DNA from: Agrocybe praecox
Taxonomy: Eukaryota; Basidiomycota; Agaricomycetes; Agaricales; Agrocybaceae
DNA: 64,000 nt
NCBI GenBank assembly: GCA_964017145.1
Contig: OZ024842.1
Location: forward strand, 1,364,001-1,428,000
Direction of reading: 5' to 3'
Shown: positions 47,206 to 59,653 of the stretch, piece by piece
Position numbering within the stretch: the first letter of the stretch is position 1
How the letters are laid out: every line of letters starts with the position of its first letter
Position numbers and translations under genes: made by a program
The notes under the pieces: model-generated
Databases searched by the model: none
Seen by the model: the letters and a program-made list of their open reading frames with translations, nothing else
What the model was told of the DNA's origin: nothing

Positions 47206-48532
47206 TTAGAGGAAATATTCCGGAAGCTAATTGAAAGGGACGGTAAGGAATCGAGGGTTGTAACATTTAACATTATGCCAACATACCTTCCCGCTTGCAC
47301 TCTGTGCTTGTTGCTGGCTTGGTCCGTCTCTCTCGTTTTCTGGCGCTGCCTCGAAAACATTGAAGTACATCGACCCGCCGGGACCCACTTCAAGAATACT
47401 TGCAGAATTACCACACCGATAGCAATAGTTCGGTGCCGACCAAACAGTGGATAGATGTTTGTCGAATAGTGAGGAGTATCCCTCCATACATAACTGGTGA
47501 GCACGGAGTATATGGGACATATTGTTTTCATCAAGAAATTTGTATACCACTCCAGAACCAAAGGTGTAACCGGCACCTCTAATTAAATTGGGATAAGCAT
47601 AAATCATGACGGTTCGATTCATCCAAGCTTACCTGGGTGATATCGCAAAATCTTCTTTCTCCGGGTCAGGATCTGACCATACTAGGTCTGCCATGGGGCC
47701 CTCATGGGGAATTTCTATTACGGCGGTCAGCCTGAGGAGAAGATCCCATTAGATATGGAAACTTTGTACCTCTAAATCGATCCACTACTTTAATCTGGTC
47801 TATTGAGTGTATTGAAGGTGACAGCCCTTTTCATATTCCTTTGAGTCATGCCATTGGCAAGCAAGTAGTAGGTACATACCTCCATGAACACAGAATATCT
47901 GATCGTCAATAACCACAGATAACGTCAAAAAGTCGAACATGTCGGTGAAGTAAGTCCAGACATGAGAAGAGCCATATTTTCGGACGCATTCCGTATAGAA
48001 TCCATACGTCTTTGAGAGCGGATAAGAAAGTTGGATCAATGCATCCAATATTAGCAACTGACTTGGGTTACAGCTCTTGACTCGTGGTTTCCTCTAATCA
48101 GTTGTACACGATCTGGGTATCGAAGCTTGAGGCATGTTAATAGAGAGATGGTTTCAACACTGAATAATCCGCGGTCCACGTAGTCGCCTGCAGAAAGTTG
48201 AAGTAATCACAGGTTTTAAAAAATGGGGATACCTACGCACCAAGAAAAAGATAATTAGTATTTGGGGCGTAGCCTCCTATCCGAAAGATCTCTATTAAGT
48301 CGTAGAATTGTCTTGAAAGAATGATGAGACGATATCTTTGCGATGATTGTTATTTAATGACTCACCCATGAATATCTCCCACCACGGTTACTGGAGCGCT
48401 AACGTGCACGACGTTGGACTCTCGCATGAGGACCTCTTTTGTCTTTTCGCATATTTCCCGAAGTAATACCTCATGTAGGAGTTGTTTGCGCAGAAGTTGC
48501 TGGATACACGCGTCAAGATCAAAAGGTGCCAT
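47206..48532 (-). CDS. PPG1: PP2A-like serine/threonine phosphatase, Ppg1 type
   Basis: Metallophosphatase catalytic subunit. The start at 48532 ([19 protein letters not shown]) opens the family N-terminus; then VTVVGDIHG (metal ligands, GDxHG), [20 protein letters not shown] (GDxVDRG), [21 protein letters not shown] (GNHE), [18 protein letters not shown] and [36 protein letters not shown] and [14 protein letters not shown] follow. [11 protein letters not shown] is specific to Ppg1 rather than PP2A, PP4 or PP6. The last coding exon is spliced over a GTATGT...TTAG intron (about 47223-47290) onto LPEYFL-stop, restoring the C-terminal YFL that PP2A-like enzymes carry for carboxymethylation. About 320 residues, about eight introns. 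Ppg1 in yeast works with a STRIPAK-like Far complex. Confidence 0.9.
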
Positions 48533-50138
48533 TTGTTGCACGAATTATGAAGCGACTCGACTCATCATGTGCTTGCGCGTATTTGGCAATAGCCTTGTCC
48601 AGAAAAGGAAATCGGCGACATGAGCCCTGTTCGGCAAGGACGATTTAGTCTTTCTTCTTTTTCTCCTTTATACACTTGTTGAAGCTAACCTTTGCTATAA
48701 ACACCCTAATTGATATGAATCGTGTTTTGCTCGCCTAACAATGTGTACCGCAATTGCAGGGCAGCAAAGTCTACCGTTGATTGCAAGGCTGACACGTCCT
48801 TTCTTTCACCTTTTCTAAGCAAGCATTCAGAGAGATGTCATGCGAATTTTATGGCTTCCAATCGCCACACGGTTGACCATCGCGATTCTCTCGCAATCCA
48901 AGCGATTGAAAGTACGATTGACTGTCGTCTTGGATTCTACACGGATTCTCGCCCATCATATCCCCGGTATAGCTAACCAGCGGTATTATTTTCGTAAATT
49001 TTCCCTTCTAATCCCTTTGTTTAGTTCCCATCTGGTATTAGGATAGCTCACACAACTACATAATAATCACAATCTGCAACGATTTGCACGCCCTCCGATA
49101 TGAAATACCCGGAATTAACCTAACCTGCTAGCATCTCATCATCAGCTTTTCCATTGTCGATCCAAAGCTATGTACCCAATGGTATCCGACTGTAGCCGTT
49201 TCTCAATAATTTGCACACTTAATGTTGTGCCTAATCTTGGCATATGCACTGTTCCCAATTTTAAATTGCATGACGGTGAGCATATTCAAGACTCCTCGCT
49301 CATAACCGATTTAGCTGACAAGAAAGTGAAGCGTGCCAACGTCGGACACCGATGCCGACTTGCAGAATACACAGAGACGTAAATGGGATCAAAAGTCTGT
49401 TCAGAGTATGATCCTTTTTCTTCTTTCCTCGTCGAGGCTGCTGGCGTGACTTTCAGATCCGACGTTTATTTTAACAGGGTCCATGTACATTTCAAATAAT
49501 ATAACATTCGTAACTCCGCGCTAATTCACTGCCGAGCCGTGCGGGAAGCCTGGGGGGAAATCTTGGTTTCTCACGTCCAACATAAGGAGGTCTGTAACTT
49601 ACTTTGAACATCTTTTGATGGGATTCTTTTTACATGCCATAGACAGGACGATGAGTACTTGGACATGGAAGGAAAAATAGCCCGACTTGGCAATTGCGAG
49701 AAGTAAGTAAACAGCATTTATGACCATCCGAATTGTACATATATCAATTCAGTTGAGTTTATGGCGTATTTGACGTCCTTTTTGTGTGACTAACCTCTTT
49801 TGGCTTTCGTAGGGAATCAATAGACCATCTAGATCTCTCTACTGGCCCGAAATAACGAGGCTTCCCTTGAAGTTTTTTATGATTGATTTTCAAGCCTGGA
49901 TCAGAGGACACTTGAGCGTTCCGTGGTCAGATTCGAATTAAGGAAGACAGGGCGACTAGAGGGTACCGTGGATAGCGGGCCTCACCCAGGATCGAAAACG
50001 ATTTATTTATGATCTAATTCCTCGATGCAAATGTGTTCATGTAATTGCCATGTTGGATGACACCTGGCGGCTCCGTCCTATTAAAGGCCAGACAAGCAAG
50101 CATCCCTCGGTTTATATCATCCCTTTCCGTCCCTTACT
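48533..50138. other. Divergent intergenic region, 1.6 kb
   Basis: Between PPG1 and a C2H2 factor. Several short plus frames (48722-49046, 49170-49382) without domains. Long enough to hold the regulatory region of the transcription factor; I see no repeat or RNA gene. Confidence 0.45.
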
Positions 50139-51071
50139 ATGTACCAACGCGACCCTCGCGCTTACGCCTACGACGACCAGATTACAGGCTACCCCTCTGG
50201 CTCCTCTGGTCACACATCTCACCACAGCGCCGACTTATCCTCCTCAAATGGCTACCATGGTGCTGATCAGTATTATACGCCACCCGCACAGGGAATGAGT
50301 GGCGTCCATGACGGTATGCTTCTCCTTTAGCCCACCCAACAGTAGCGCTTATGTTTCTGTACAGCCGTAAACTCGTCTAATCCCTATTTCCGTAGCATGA
50401 CGCCCTCACTCACCAATACCCACCGCGACCCTGCTCATGGTCGTGATCCGCGTTACTACACTCCAACCAGCTACGGAGGCTCTTCTTCAACACAACCCGG
50501 ATACGCATCACCCAGTCACCCCTACTCATCACAGCAGTACCTGCCTCCTGCAGATCCTCGTCAACTTCCAATTCATCGTACTCCTCAGTCACCGCAGCAG
50601 TTTATCCCTACTCCTTCAGAGATCGCCCACTCTTATAATTACAATCATACGATATTAACGGCCAGCATCCCCGAAGAGAATTATCCTCCGTCTGGAAATT
50701 ATCCACCTTCCTCTCACACTCTCCCATCTCATGGCGGTCAACACCCAAGCCGGATCAGCACTGGTCGCCCCCGGTCGGGCTCTGTGTCCGCCGTCGCATC
50801 TCCCACCTCCGCCTCCTCACCGTCGGGCGAACGCTTTCCCTGTGAGGTCTGCGGCAAAACGTTTTCCAGATCTCATGATCGAAAGAGACACCATGAAACG
50901 CAGCATGCTCCTACGCCTGTAACCCACAAATGCCCTTATTGCGTGAAAGGATTTAGCAGGTGAGGACCCAAAGCCTGGGTAGCAGTGACATCGGTCTGAC
51001 TATTTCATCTTTCTATCTCCAGGAATGATTCGCTCAAGCGGCATTTAGACAATGGGTGTGACCATTCCTAA
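50139..51071 (+). CDS. C2H2-type zinc-finger transcription factor
   Basis: About 265 residues in three exons. Exon 1 (50139 to about 50311) encodes MYQRDPRAYAYDDQITGYPS and a Tyr/Ser-rich region. An intron with a GTATGC donor joins to AVNSSNPYFRSMTPSL; a Pro/Gln/Ser-rich disordered segment follows. Two tandem fingers lie near the C-terminus: FPCEVCGKTFSRSHDRKRHH (C2H2) and HKCPYCVKGFSR-NDSLKRHLDNGC, the second split by an intron near 50960-51022 and ending in Cys, thus C2HC. Such factors bind GC-rich promoter sites. Start chosen because it is the first ATG open through the splice. Target genes unknown. Domain firm, exact function not determined. Confidence 0.84.
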
Positions 51072-52489
51072 CTTATGTATTATGTTCCAAGTTTTTTATG
51101 GTGAGTGAAATCACTAAGGGCATCCACTAAGTTTTGACTGCTAGATGCTAATCATTTGTCCTTCCAGTCGCATTAATGTCAGCTTCTGTTCTTAATTATC
51201 GTTGCCCCATTTACTTATTCTACACGCACTTATAATTACGCACATCAGTTACAAAATGCACATTCCTGCCTTCTTATCAGGTGAAAGGTGAAGACCAATC
51301 TCGGAAACATAAAAAAGAAGCGATTCAGATGGCACACACAATTGATTTACATGGATCCCGAAAGCCATCCAAAGATAGGTTAAATTTTAATTGAATGAAA
51401 AACAGAGATTACGGCACACATGGATCGGGAGCGAGTCGAGTAAAAAACACCCGATCTCCATGAACTGAATATGTAAAGCATCTTGGTCAACTGTCCGTGG
51501 TAAATTGTCATTTGAGAAGCTCTATGCCGGAGTCGTTTTTAATAGTGACAAATCTAGTGAGTGGCCTATGTTATGTATGTAGTCCTATAAAGACATTTGT
51601 TCTAGTCTGTGACGATTTCTTATGTCGGTTTAGTTTCTAAGCGATGACCATAATCCGCAACATATGTTATGCCATCGTCTTCATTAAGCATTACCTTAGG
51701 GTGAGACAACTCAGGGTTTCTGGCTTTTGTTAGATAAATTAAAGTCTCGTCGGAGTGAGATGGGAGCTAATATCCGGCTGGAGAAGAAGTGTAAAATAGG
51801 CCCAACATTCAATGTTTGATGACTAGAAAATAGCTGACATGGATACTTGATAGAAGTGCGAAACACAGAGCCTGATGCACACATACTAACGCGAGAAAAA
51901 ATACATTTTCATTTGGTCTATTTTGTGATTGTATCACCTACACGGGAAAAAATACTTCGGGGGCACTAAAGCAGACCACGGTCTGTGCGGAAACCCTTAA
52001 TCGGTAGGCGCCGAATAAATTAAAACATGGTAAATATATACTGTATGTGAATCTCGGGAAAAAAATTTCGGAGACGCGAGGTCGAGTTGACGATGCCTAC
52101 ATAGAGCGACATGAGCAGCCTATCGAGGTGCCAAATGGAATAGCACATTTTGACATCATGTAAAGATGATGTTGCGACGCAACCTGACAGACACAAGCTG
52201 GGACGGTGCCAAATCCTAGTGTCTGCTATAATTGCTTGATCCATCAATAACATCCAGTTGTTGACGCGAGATGAACCGAATAAAAGAAATCCACAGGGGA
52301 ATCCACAGGAGGCTGTGGAGAGAGGTCACAAGTATCAGAGAGAGAAAACAATGATAAGGACATGTCCTGTATGGGATTCCCATTATATATTGAGCACATG
52401 GGCAATAGCTGGGCAAGGACAATCCGAATGAGTGGAAATAGATAAAACAAAAGTTACCGACACAACATACCTGGAGTCAACTCCTTTGG
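51072..52489. other. Convergent intergenic region, 1.4 kb
   Basis: Between the C2H2 factor and the Cwf24-like gene, both ending here. Minus frames at 52020-52450 are without domains. Nothing further recognised; a non-coding RNA cannot be excluded from sequence alone. Confidence 0.4.
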
Positions 52490-53632
52490 CTAATCAGAAT
52501 CGGAGGAGTGTGAACCTTCTTCCTCTTCCCCGTCAACCGTTTTCAGACCCTCGATTTGGATTGCCTCGTCAGGAGACCCCTCCCTCTTCTTCGCCTCCTT
52601 CTCGTCTCTCTTTTTGTTCATCTTCTCAATGATCTTGTCTGCACGGTTAAAGATACCACCGGTCGTAGCTCCGCAAGCAAGACATTTCGGTGTTTTTGAA
52701 TATCGTTTTATCGCACAAGCCGAACAGTAGTAGTGACCGCAGCGAGTAACAACAGGGTCGGTGTAATGCTTTCTGCAAATAAGGCAGGCAAAAGGGACAT
52801 CCTCATCGTCCGAATTTTCATCTGATTCATCTTCGACATTTCTCTGTGCGTTTTCTGCTAGTTTATCGAGCTGCCAACCCGCAAGATCTAGGGAACAATA
52901 GGTAAATATATATTACACATTCGTAAGAACAATATAAACTTACATGTACCACGATCGTGAAGGAATTTACACGTGTCACCAAACCCGCAGTATCCAGTTT
53001 CTATCAAAGGTTTGCGGTAATTAGCCCTGCACTTGCGAAACTGGCAATGATCATGATAAGGAAAATAACATACCTTTGTAATCCTTGCAGACATCCGGTT
53101 GATAATCGACGATAGTGACAGTACGGATAGTGGTGGTGCTTCGCTGAGGTCCGACTCGCATCGCTTTAGGAACCTCTGTACTTTTCTTGATGTGGCTCTT
53201 GTATGCACTCTGTCCGTGATACTTTCCATCATCAGGGATCTCTTCACCCTCTTCGCCAGCATCCAACTTCTCCTTTCTCCGCCTTTTGGCCAATAGCTCC
53301 TCTGCCTCGTCGCCAGCCAAGATCTCGAGGGCTGCATTCTGATGGGACCCTGCAGCAGTCCACTTGACATCCGGGCCATCTTTCTCAGGAGCATCAAGAT
53401 CATCCAATTCGCGTTGTGTTTGTGTGCGTTTTGTCCCTGCACTGAGGAGGTTAACTGCGCCTTTCTTTGTGGGCAGGACGACTTCGGATTTGGAAGCAGA
53501 CGAAGAACCAAAAGCTGGCTGTTGTGTGCTAGTTCCTGCAGGCGACACAGAACGTTTTCGGGTAGTAGTAGGGCGACCTTTTCCCTTTTTCTTGAAGAAT
53601 GGTACATTAACTGTCTCTTCTGTAGAAGCCAT
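52490..53632 (-). CDS. CWF24: CCCH-RING splicing factor, RNF113/Cwf24 family
   Basis: Spliceosome-associated protein with one CCCH finger and one RING. The ATG at 53632 (MASTEETVNVPFFKKKGKG) gives the family's N-terminal FFKK start. After an acidic/basic linker (LDDLDAPEKDGPDVKW, KSHIKKSTEVPKAMRVGP) comes DYQPDVCKDYK, spliced to ETGYCGFGDTCKFLHDRGT: a full C-x8-C-x5-C-x3-H finger. The next exon has LAGWQLDKL, an acidic run, then the RING: FACLICRKHYTDPVVTRCGHYYCSACAIK and PKCLACGATTGGIF. A charged tail ends SHSSDSD at 52490. About 330 residues, three to four exons. The fission-yeast homologue contacts the 5' splice site in the activated spliceosome and human RNF113A has ubiquitin-ligase activity. 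Firm call. Confidence 0.92.
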
Positions 53633-55291
53633 GATCACTGTCTATGTCAAAGGAGTGTTGTGTGCTGACTGGCACAAGTTCGCGGCGGGTCAACGTCGCT
53701 TACCCACATTCGGGATGACTAAGCGCTGAAATTCTCACGCCAATAAACATGAATTAGTCATGCCTTTTTTCAACATTCTATTGGGCTTCTCCCGAGCGTC
53801 TTCCGCAAGTTGTTCTTCAGCATGGCGACATATTCTGTCACTACCTCTTTGCTCGTATAAAAGGGTGGATGAATGGACTTATTTTCTCCTCCCATATATT
53901 TTATCTCTTGTTCCCAACCACCTCCTTTCCGCCTAGAGTTCCTCCAAATTCTTTCAAGTTTCAACCTTGTCAGACAACTTGAATCTCCTATGACACTCGG
54001 CCTCTTGCAGTAATGGTTCTTGTCGACATCCCCTCTTATCTCTGTACGCTGGGAGTCGGAATATCCATGACTGCGATCACGGATGGATACATACGCATTT
54101 ACGTGCAGGCTAGTTGTGTTCCGGTGCTATAGAAGGATGCCTGACACATAACCTTTGCCAGAGTGTTCTGTCTGCTATGCTGTATCTGGAGGTTTATTCC
54201 CTTCTCTGTGCTCTAAATAACGCGTTCGATAGCGTGTATTCTAGGCTTCTGCCCGGTCGTGCCCTTGATAAATTCGCCTGTGTCATCGTGTTTAGCCACG
54301 CTAACGCGTCTGTCGCGTCAAGGACGTCATCGTGTGCATTTTCTTTTCAGCAGCTCACATTGTTAATCGACTCTCGGTTTTCTCGCCCACTCGTGTGTAT
54401 ACTCTTAGCGTCGATCCCCATCTGTTTATGTCTTTTGGGTCTTTTGAATAGATCATGTGGCTGTTTAGTTCTGGCACATATGTCTATTTCAAGGTGTTTG
54501 TGCTTATCTGCAGTTTCTCTGTTGACCCGATGACATATGTATTGTGTACCCAACTCGGGGTACCAGCATTATGGCCCCTCCAACGTCTTCTCCAATCGTT
54601 AACGTATTATCTTTGGTAAAAACACAACTTACGGCTGAAGTCTTTCCGTTCATCTTTCTTTTATAGCCTGCATATTTTTGATACTTGTGCGGCCCCACCG
54701 CTCGCCACAGAAGGGCCCAAGGGTGTACTTCGGAGACACTGACGAATCAAATGTTTCTCTATGTCGTGATTCACGTGCGGTCTTCGTCAGCGTCTTGATA
54801 ATGATAGCGCGATTGCTAACCGCTGCCAGTGCTTAGAGATGTGAGTCATCCACGACCGTGGCATTTTGGCTTGTTTCTTATTTCTCACCAAATAGATACC
54901 CATGTCGCAGGACGGCTTCTCGTTGGAAAGCAAGGTCTCTCCAATGCTTATGCATCCGCAGAAGATTACAAGAATAGCGATCGAAGAGTGTTGACCTTTG
55001 ACATTGTATTTAGGGCTATATTTGTACAAATTTATCATGTTGTGAAGACACAAGTGTTCCTCAATTCTCAGTTGTAAGACAGAAACATCATGTGGGATTT
55101 AGAGACGACGAGCCCGCAAAAATATTATCGAGAAAGTTGATTTGTCATCTGATGGTGGACCTTTGGAAATGTAAAGTCGGACCGATGCAAACTTCAAATC
55201 CACCGACACAACCGACTTCCTGTCTTTCCTTCTTCTTCTGCTACTACCATCATCCTTCAACTTTTGCGGTTCCTCCGCTTTGTCCCCCAGT
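53633..55291. other. Divergent intergenic region, 1.7 kb
   Basis: Between the Cwf24-like gene and a bZIP factor. Plus frames at 54013 (MVLVDIPSYLCTLG), 54114-54533 and 55152-55403 and a minus frame at 54787-55053 have no recognised domain. The frame from ATG 55152 overlaps the bZIP start out of frame and could be an upstream ORF if it is transcribed. Confidence 0.4.
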
Positions 55292-56212
55292 ATGCCGCCC
55301 TCCACCCTTCAGGGTCTTAACATCGTTCATCCGGCTCAGGAGGTCACTGACTCCCATGATCTACTTTTGGGTCAAGCGTACCCAGATCTCAGCGCCCAAC
55401 TAGACCTTTGGACCAATTTAGCTTTCGAGTCAGAGGAACCTCTCTCATCGAGACACGATGACCACCACAAGAACTCAAAGTCTATCTCAGACGAGGAAGA
55501 AGAAGAGGCCAGATCCCCCGTCGTTCAGGAAAAGAGTGGCCATGTGAACCTTGGGAACCCAAATATTAACCACTCCACCCCCAATGCGTTCGATATCAAC
55601 GCTTTTCTTGCTGGTTTCGCTATGGACCAGCAATTTTCGGCTGTTCCTCCAGCAATTCCCCAACAGCAACCAGGAGGTATGGCTCCTTCCCTGGCTCAGA
55701 TCCTGGCCCTCCATTCCGGCCAGAATCCTTCGTTCAATGCCGGTTTCCCATCATATCCTCCTGCTCCACCATCTACATTTACACGGCCCCCTGCGTCATC
55801 TACCGCAGAGGATACCTATGTCCCTACCAAGCGTGCCCGCACTCGCAAGGAGTCCGTTACTAGCGTCGGATCACCCGACTTTCGCGAGGAAAGCGCACCA
55901 CCCACCACATTGTCGGCTGCTGAAGATAAGCGTCGCAGAAATACTGCCGCCAGTGCTCGTTTCAGGCTGAAGAAAAAGGAGAGGGAAGCTGCTCTCGAGG
56001 GAAAGGCGAAGGAGTTGGAGGCTAAAGTGACTGAGTTAGAGAGGGAGTGCGAGGGATTAAGACGAGAGAATGGATGGCTCAAGGGCTTGGTTGTAGGAGT
56101 TACAGGTGCTGCCCAAGCTCCTAGCGCAAATCACACAATTGGTGTCGCCTCTCCTCCTTCGCCAGTATCCACCGGCTCAAAACGACGTAGGGAAGATGCT
56201 CAAACTGCGTAA
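55292..56212 (+). CDS. bZIP transcription factor, Cys-3/MetR/Zip1-like
   Basis: Single-exon gene, 306 residues. N-terminus (MPPSTLQGLNIVHPA) and an acidic activation-like region (FESEEPLSSRHDD, SDEEEEEARS) precede NAFDINAFLAGFAM and a Pro-rich stretch. The basic region DKRRRNTAASARFRLKKKER has the N-x2-A-S-A-R-F-R signature of the Cys-3/MetR/Met28-type subgroup and of S. pombe Zip1; the leucine zipper continues with ALEGKAKELEAKVTELEREC and LRRENGWLKGLVVG. Homologues control sulfur assimilation and the response to cadmium. The same role here is an inference from the DNA-binding region. Stop at 56212. Firm bZIP call, subgroup probable. Confidence 0.9.
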   Translation: MPPSTLQGLNIVHPAQEVTDSHDLLLGQAYPDLSAQLDLWTNLAFESEEPLSSRHDDHHKNSKSISDEEEEEARSPVVQEKSGHVNLGNPNINHSTPNAFDINAFLAGFAMDQQFSAVPPAIPQQQPGGMAPSLAQILALHSGQNPSFNAGFPSYPPAPPSTFTRPPASSTAEDTYVPTKRARTRKESVTSVGSPDFREESAPPTTLSAAEDKRRRNTAASARFRLKKKEREAALEGKAKELEAKVTELERECEGLRRENGWLKGLVVGVTGAAQAPSANHTIGVASPPSPVSTGSKRRREDAQTA

Positions 56213-59200
56213 CAAATGTTATCCAGAATATACAATGAAGTTTTCTTTTGCTTCAGCGTTTTTCATTTGTTGAAATGAGTATATTGGGCCATTGGTGTTT
56301 TTGGTTTCTTTTGATGTATCCCATTTGTTGTACTTCTTTCTTTTTTTTCGTTCTTTGATCTAAGTTAATACCTTAGCCCCCTCAATTATTTTTTTGTTGT
56401 ACTAAGACACACTCAAATCTTTCTGTACATACGTAGAGGACATTTACCGCCCTATTATGACGACAAGAATTCATGATGACCCTGAGGCCTGTACCCAAAA
56501 TTTTCTATTGATTATCTGCCAACCGTTGCGCCCTCCATTCTTCGGGAAATCGGGTGGGGGACCTGGAGCGCGTCATCCGCCTTTCTTATGATATGTAATC
56601 TCATCTAATCTAACCCATGTGTTATTTATTTCATTGGGATTGTCCGCCTTGTGGCTCTGCCGGAAGGCGTCTGATCGGCTTTATGATGGCCTTGGCTCAG
56701 CCCGACCCACCACACTACAACACACTACTGCCCCTTGCATCATTGGAAATCTGTTTATAGATCATCCTCCTCTCTACAATTCATTGAATCAGACGATGAA
56801 CAATTCAAACACAGGCATCTATAGGCGTCTATGAAGTCTTCCCAAGCCCAGACTCCTAGGGGTATCATATGTATATCCCCCGAGGACAACACAGCTCCGG
56901 AGGAAATTTTCGCAGTCACCGACGCTCTTTTCTCGGCATCGGAACTTGCAAAAAAAAAAATTCAAAAAAAAAGGGATGCACATTGACACTGCGGACTGGA
57001 AGAATGCTTTCATGAATAGTGAATGCGAGACCGACGTCGTCTCTCCTGCATTGTCTTGGTCGTCCTTTTCTTGCTTCCTGTCCAATGCCTGCTCTTTCTT
57101 TCGATCTATGGAACGCTTACTTATCAATATATCGTTCATTCTCTTGACTAGAATCGGCTTTGGAGTCTGGAGTCGAGGAGTCTGGAGTCGAGGAGTCTGG
57201 AGTCCACCGGGCTTAATTTATTACCCACACCTGCAGAAATAAATCAGATACTCTGCTCGGTCTACTAGTGAAGAACGCTCCATTTCTTTCGCTCCGATTG
57301 CTCGTATCATCCTTTTTTTTACTTCGTAAAAGCAATAACACCTTTACGAGACTAAGGCAGGTCAAGGACAAAGACAAGACGTGTTTTCTTGCTTCTATTT
57401 GGACACGATTCCCGAAGTCGACCATGCCGATCCTTCTTGATTCGCGACTTGCGCCTGTATCTTCCGACATCATTGGAGAGTCGGAGTCGTCTTGAGCTTA
57501 ATAGGAAAGCATTTTATCCACTCGACGGCTTCTTGAAAAAAAAGCTTCATTTTGATTCGGCGAACAGACAGAAAACCAGTAAACAGTACGTTACTAGAAT
57601 TTATTTTGCACTGCAAAAAGATCTATAGAATGAAGATGTGGTATCCGAGTTCCGGAACTCATATTGGCCAGCTAGTTCTAATATATATTATCTCGGCCTC
57701 TATATCTTCGCTCCTATCTGTACCCCGTAGCCTTAGTCCAGGACTCACCTGACGAGGCGCCGACGTCGATGCATCTGCCTGTGCAAAGATGCTCGACGAT
57801 TCGACATGTTTGATAAAGATAAAGTTTAGACAATTATCTATCACATGGGACATGGGACTTTTGTAGCACTGAAAATAAACTGACTTTTTCCCGCTCGAAT
57901 CGTACTACTAATTGACTGATAAAGATAATAGCACGCGCACTTGTCAGTTGCAGGTAGTCGTACCCAATTAGCCGCTCACATGAGCCGTGCAGCGTATCAC
58001 TGTTCGGCTAGACCGTGATATTAAGGTTCCGTATCCAATTCATATTACTCGGGGCCCCTGACTCTGAAAATAGACGCTTGTTCTGATGTGAGTGATGTGG
58101 ATTTGCTTTTATTATTATTTAAGTATGGCGCTGGGTCTGAAATTCTAGGGCTGCTGCCCTTTATTCCAAAATGAGTATTGGGCTACTAGCTGGACTGAAC
58201 CTAAATTTTCATAGGGTTCATTGAATGTGCAGACGGGAGACAGCTGCAATGTCTGCCAAAAGTCCGGATCCTTGGAATCCTGATACACTTTGTCCATGCC
58301 GGCAAACTGTTATTGATAGGCAGCGTATAGTACGATGAACCAAGTACCGTACAGATGTGTATATGTTAGCGGGGTTAATAACGACATATACAGCTCGACA
58401 TTGAGCTGAACAGACTAAACGAGTTGAACCATGGCCAGGATACACTAATTAAGCAGACGAACTTATCCACTCGCAAATCCACACAATGTTTGTACACGGT
58501 CTCTAGCGGAACAGAGGTGCTAGTTACTATCAAAAATTAGCTCGAATCTGTTAAGAAACTGAAGAATTTATGGACGTTCCTAGGCTTTATACCAATCCTG
58601 TTTCTGAAATGGCACGGAACATCTGAGAAGTTATCGTGTATTCTCATTGCCCGCTATCCAATGCATGAAGTTTGAACTTTTTTCCTTCCAGCCAATTGTG
58701 TGGTTTGACAGTCAACATCTTTGATTGACGTATGTGAGTGATGCGACTGAGAGAGTTTAATAGACCCAGAATGGTTTGGTATGACTGTTGCAGTATTACT
58801 AGTACACCATCATTAATCGCAGCCAATTAGCGCCGGCTGCGATCTTGCCTCAAAAAATTATATTCACTGGGTAACATGATATAACGTCGTTGCTATCCCA
58901 TTTGACGAAGAGGTGTGATATATCTGCTATCTTACCGTACTAGTGGGTATCAGAAACTAGATAAGAGAGATCGTATCAATCCCGTTCCGAAATGCACTTG
59001 AGATGTAAATATAGAGATGAAACAAGATGTTTAGCCAGATTTCTATTGGTAAGGCGTACTTTAACTTTTTTTCCTACTATCCACAGGTGTGATAGAGGCT
59101 ATTTAAACACTTCCAAATTCAACGATGTCAATTATTACTAGGCGATGAAAATGATGCAAAATTTATCGTAAAAAATATTGTGGGGAAATAAACACATGAG

Positions 59201-59653
59201 ATTCACGATAGCTTAACTGCACTAATGAGGTCTTAACAGTTTCTGTGAGTGTTACGGTGCCTGTAAACTGTTTGGACTGTCGTTCCTGGATCCAATCATC
59301 CTTGGCCCGGCCTCGGCGATGGGTGAAGATTTCTAGTCAGGTCAAGTATAAAGAGCAAGAACAAACAATCTCAGAGCGATTGTATACCTCATATAGAAGA
59401 ATGAAAGCTACTCGTATTTCTCTTTCCTACGGGATTTTACAGGTCATACTGTCGGAATAATCTCGCTGAGGACCAGGGCAATTAGGGGCTTCCAAAAATA
59501 GAAGGATGTGACGCGATCGGTATCACGTGCTATCTGAGTACTGTGGCCGATCATGACATTGAAACAGCAAACTGAGAGACGTAGCCGCCGACGTTGTTCT
59601 TGTCACCGTACACAATAATCTTCAAGCTCCCTGCTTTCTTTCGACTCCCGTAA
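56213..59653. other. Gene-poor 3.4 kb stretch
   Basis: No supported gene. T-rich DNA (56340-56400) follows the bZIP gene, then A runs at 56950-56960 and 56964-56972, a 15-bp tandem repeat at 57162-57206, and AT-rich DNA with only short frames to the LysM gene. I looked for long terminal repeats, terminal inverted repeats and transposase or reverse-transcriptase motifs and saw none by eye. Possibly degenerate mobile-element DNA or a regulatory gap. Confidence 0.45.
57162..57206. repeat. Three tandem copies of a 15-bp unit
   Basis: Unit GGAGTCTGGAGTCGA at 57162-57176 and 57177-57191, with a third copy at 57192-57206 differing near its end. The unit is itself built from GGAGTC. The copies stay in one open frame. 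Confidence 0.9.

Noticed and set aside
54013..54533. Hydrophobic plus-strand frames that might encode a membrane protein
   Set aside because: No family match, no convincing exon joins, low-complexity Leu/Ser/Cys content typical of chance frames in pyrimidine-rich DNA.
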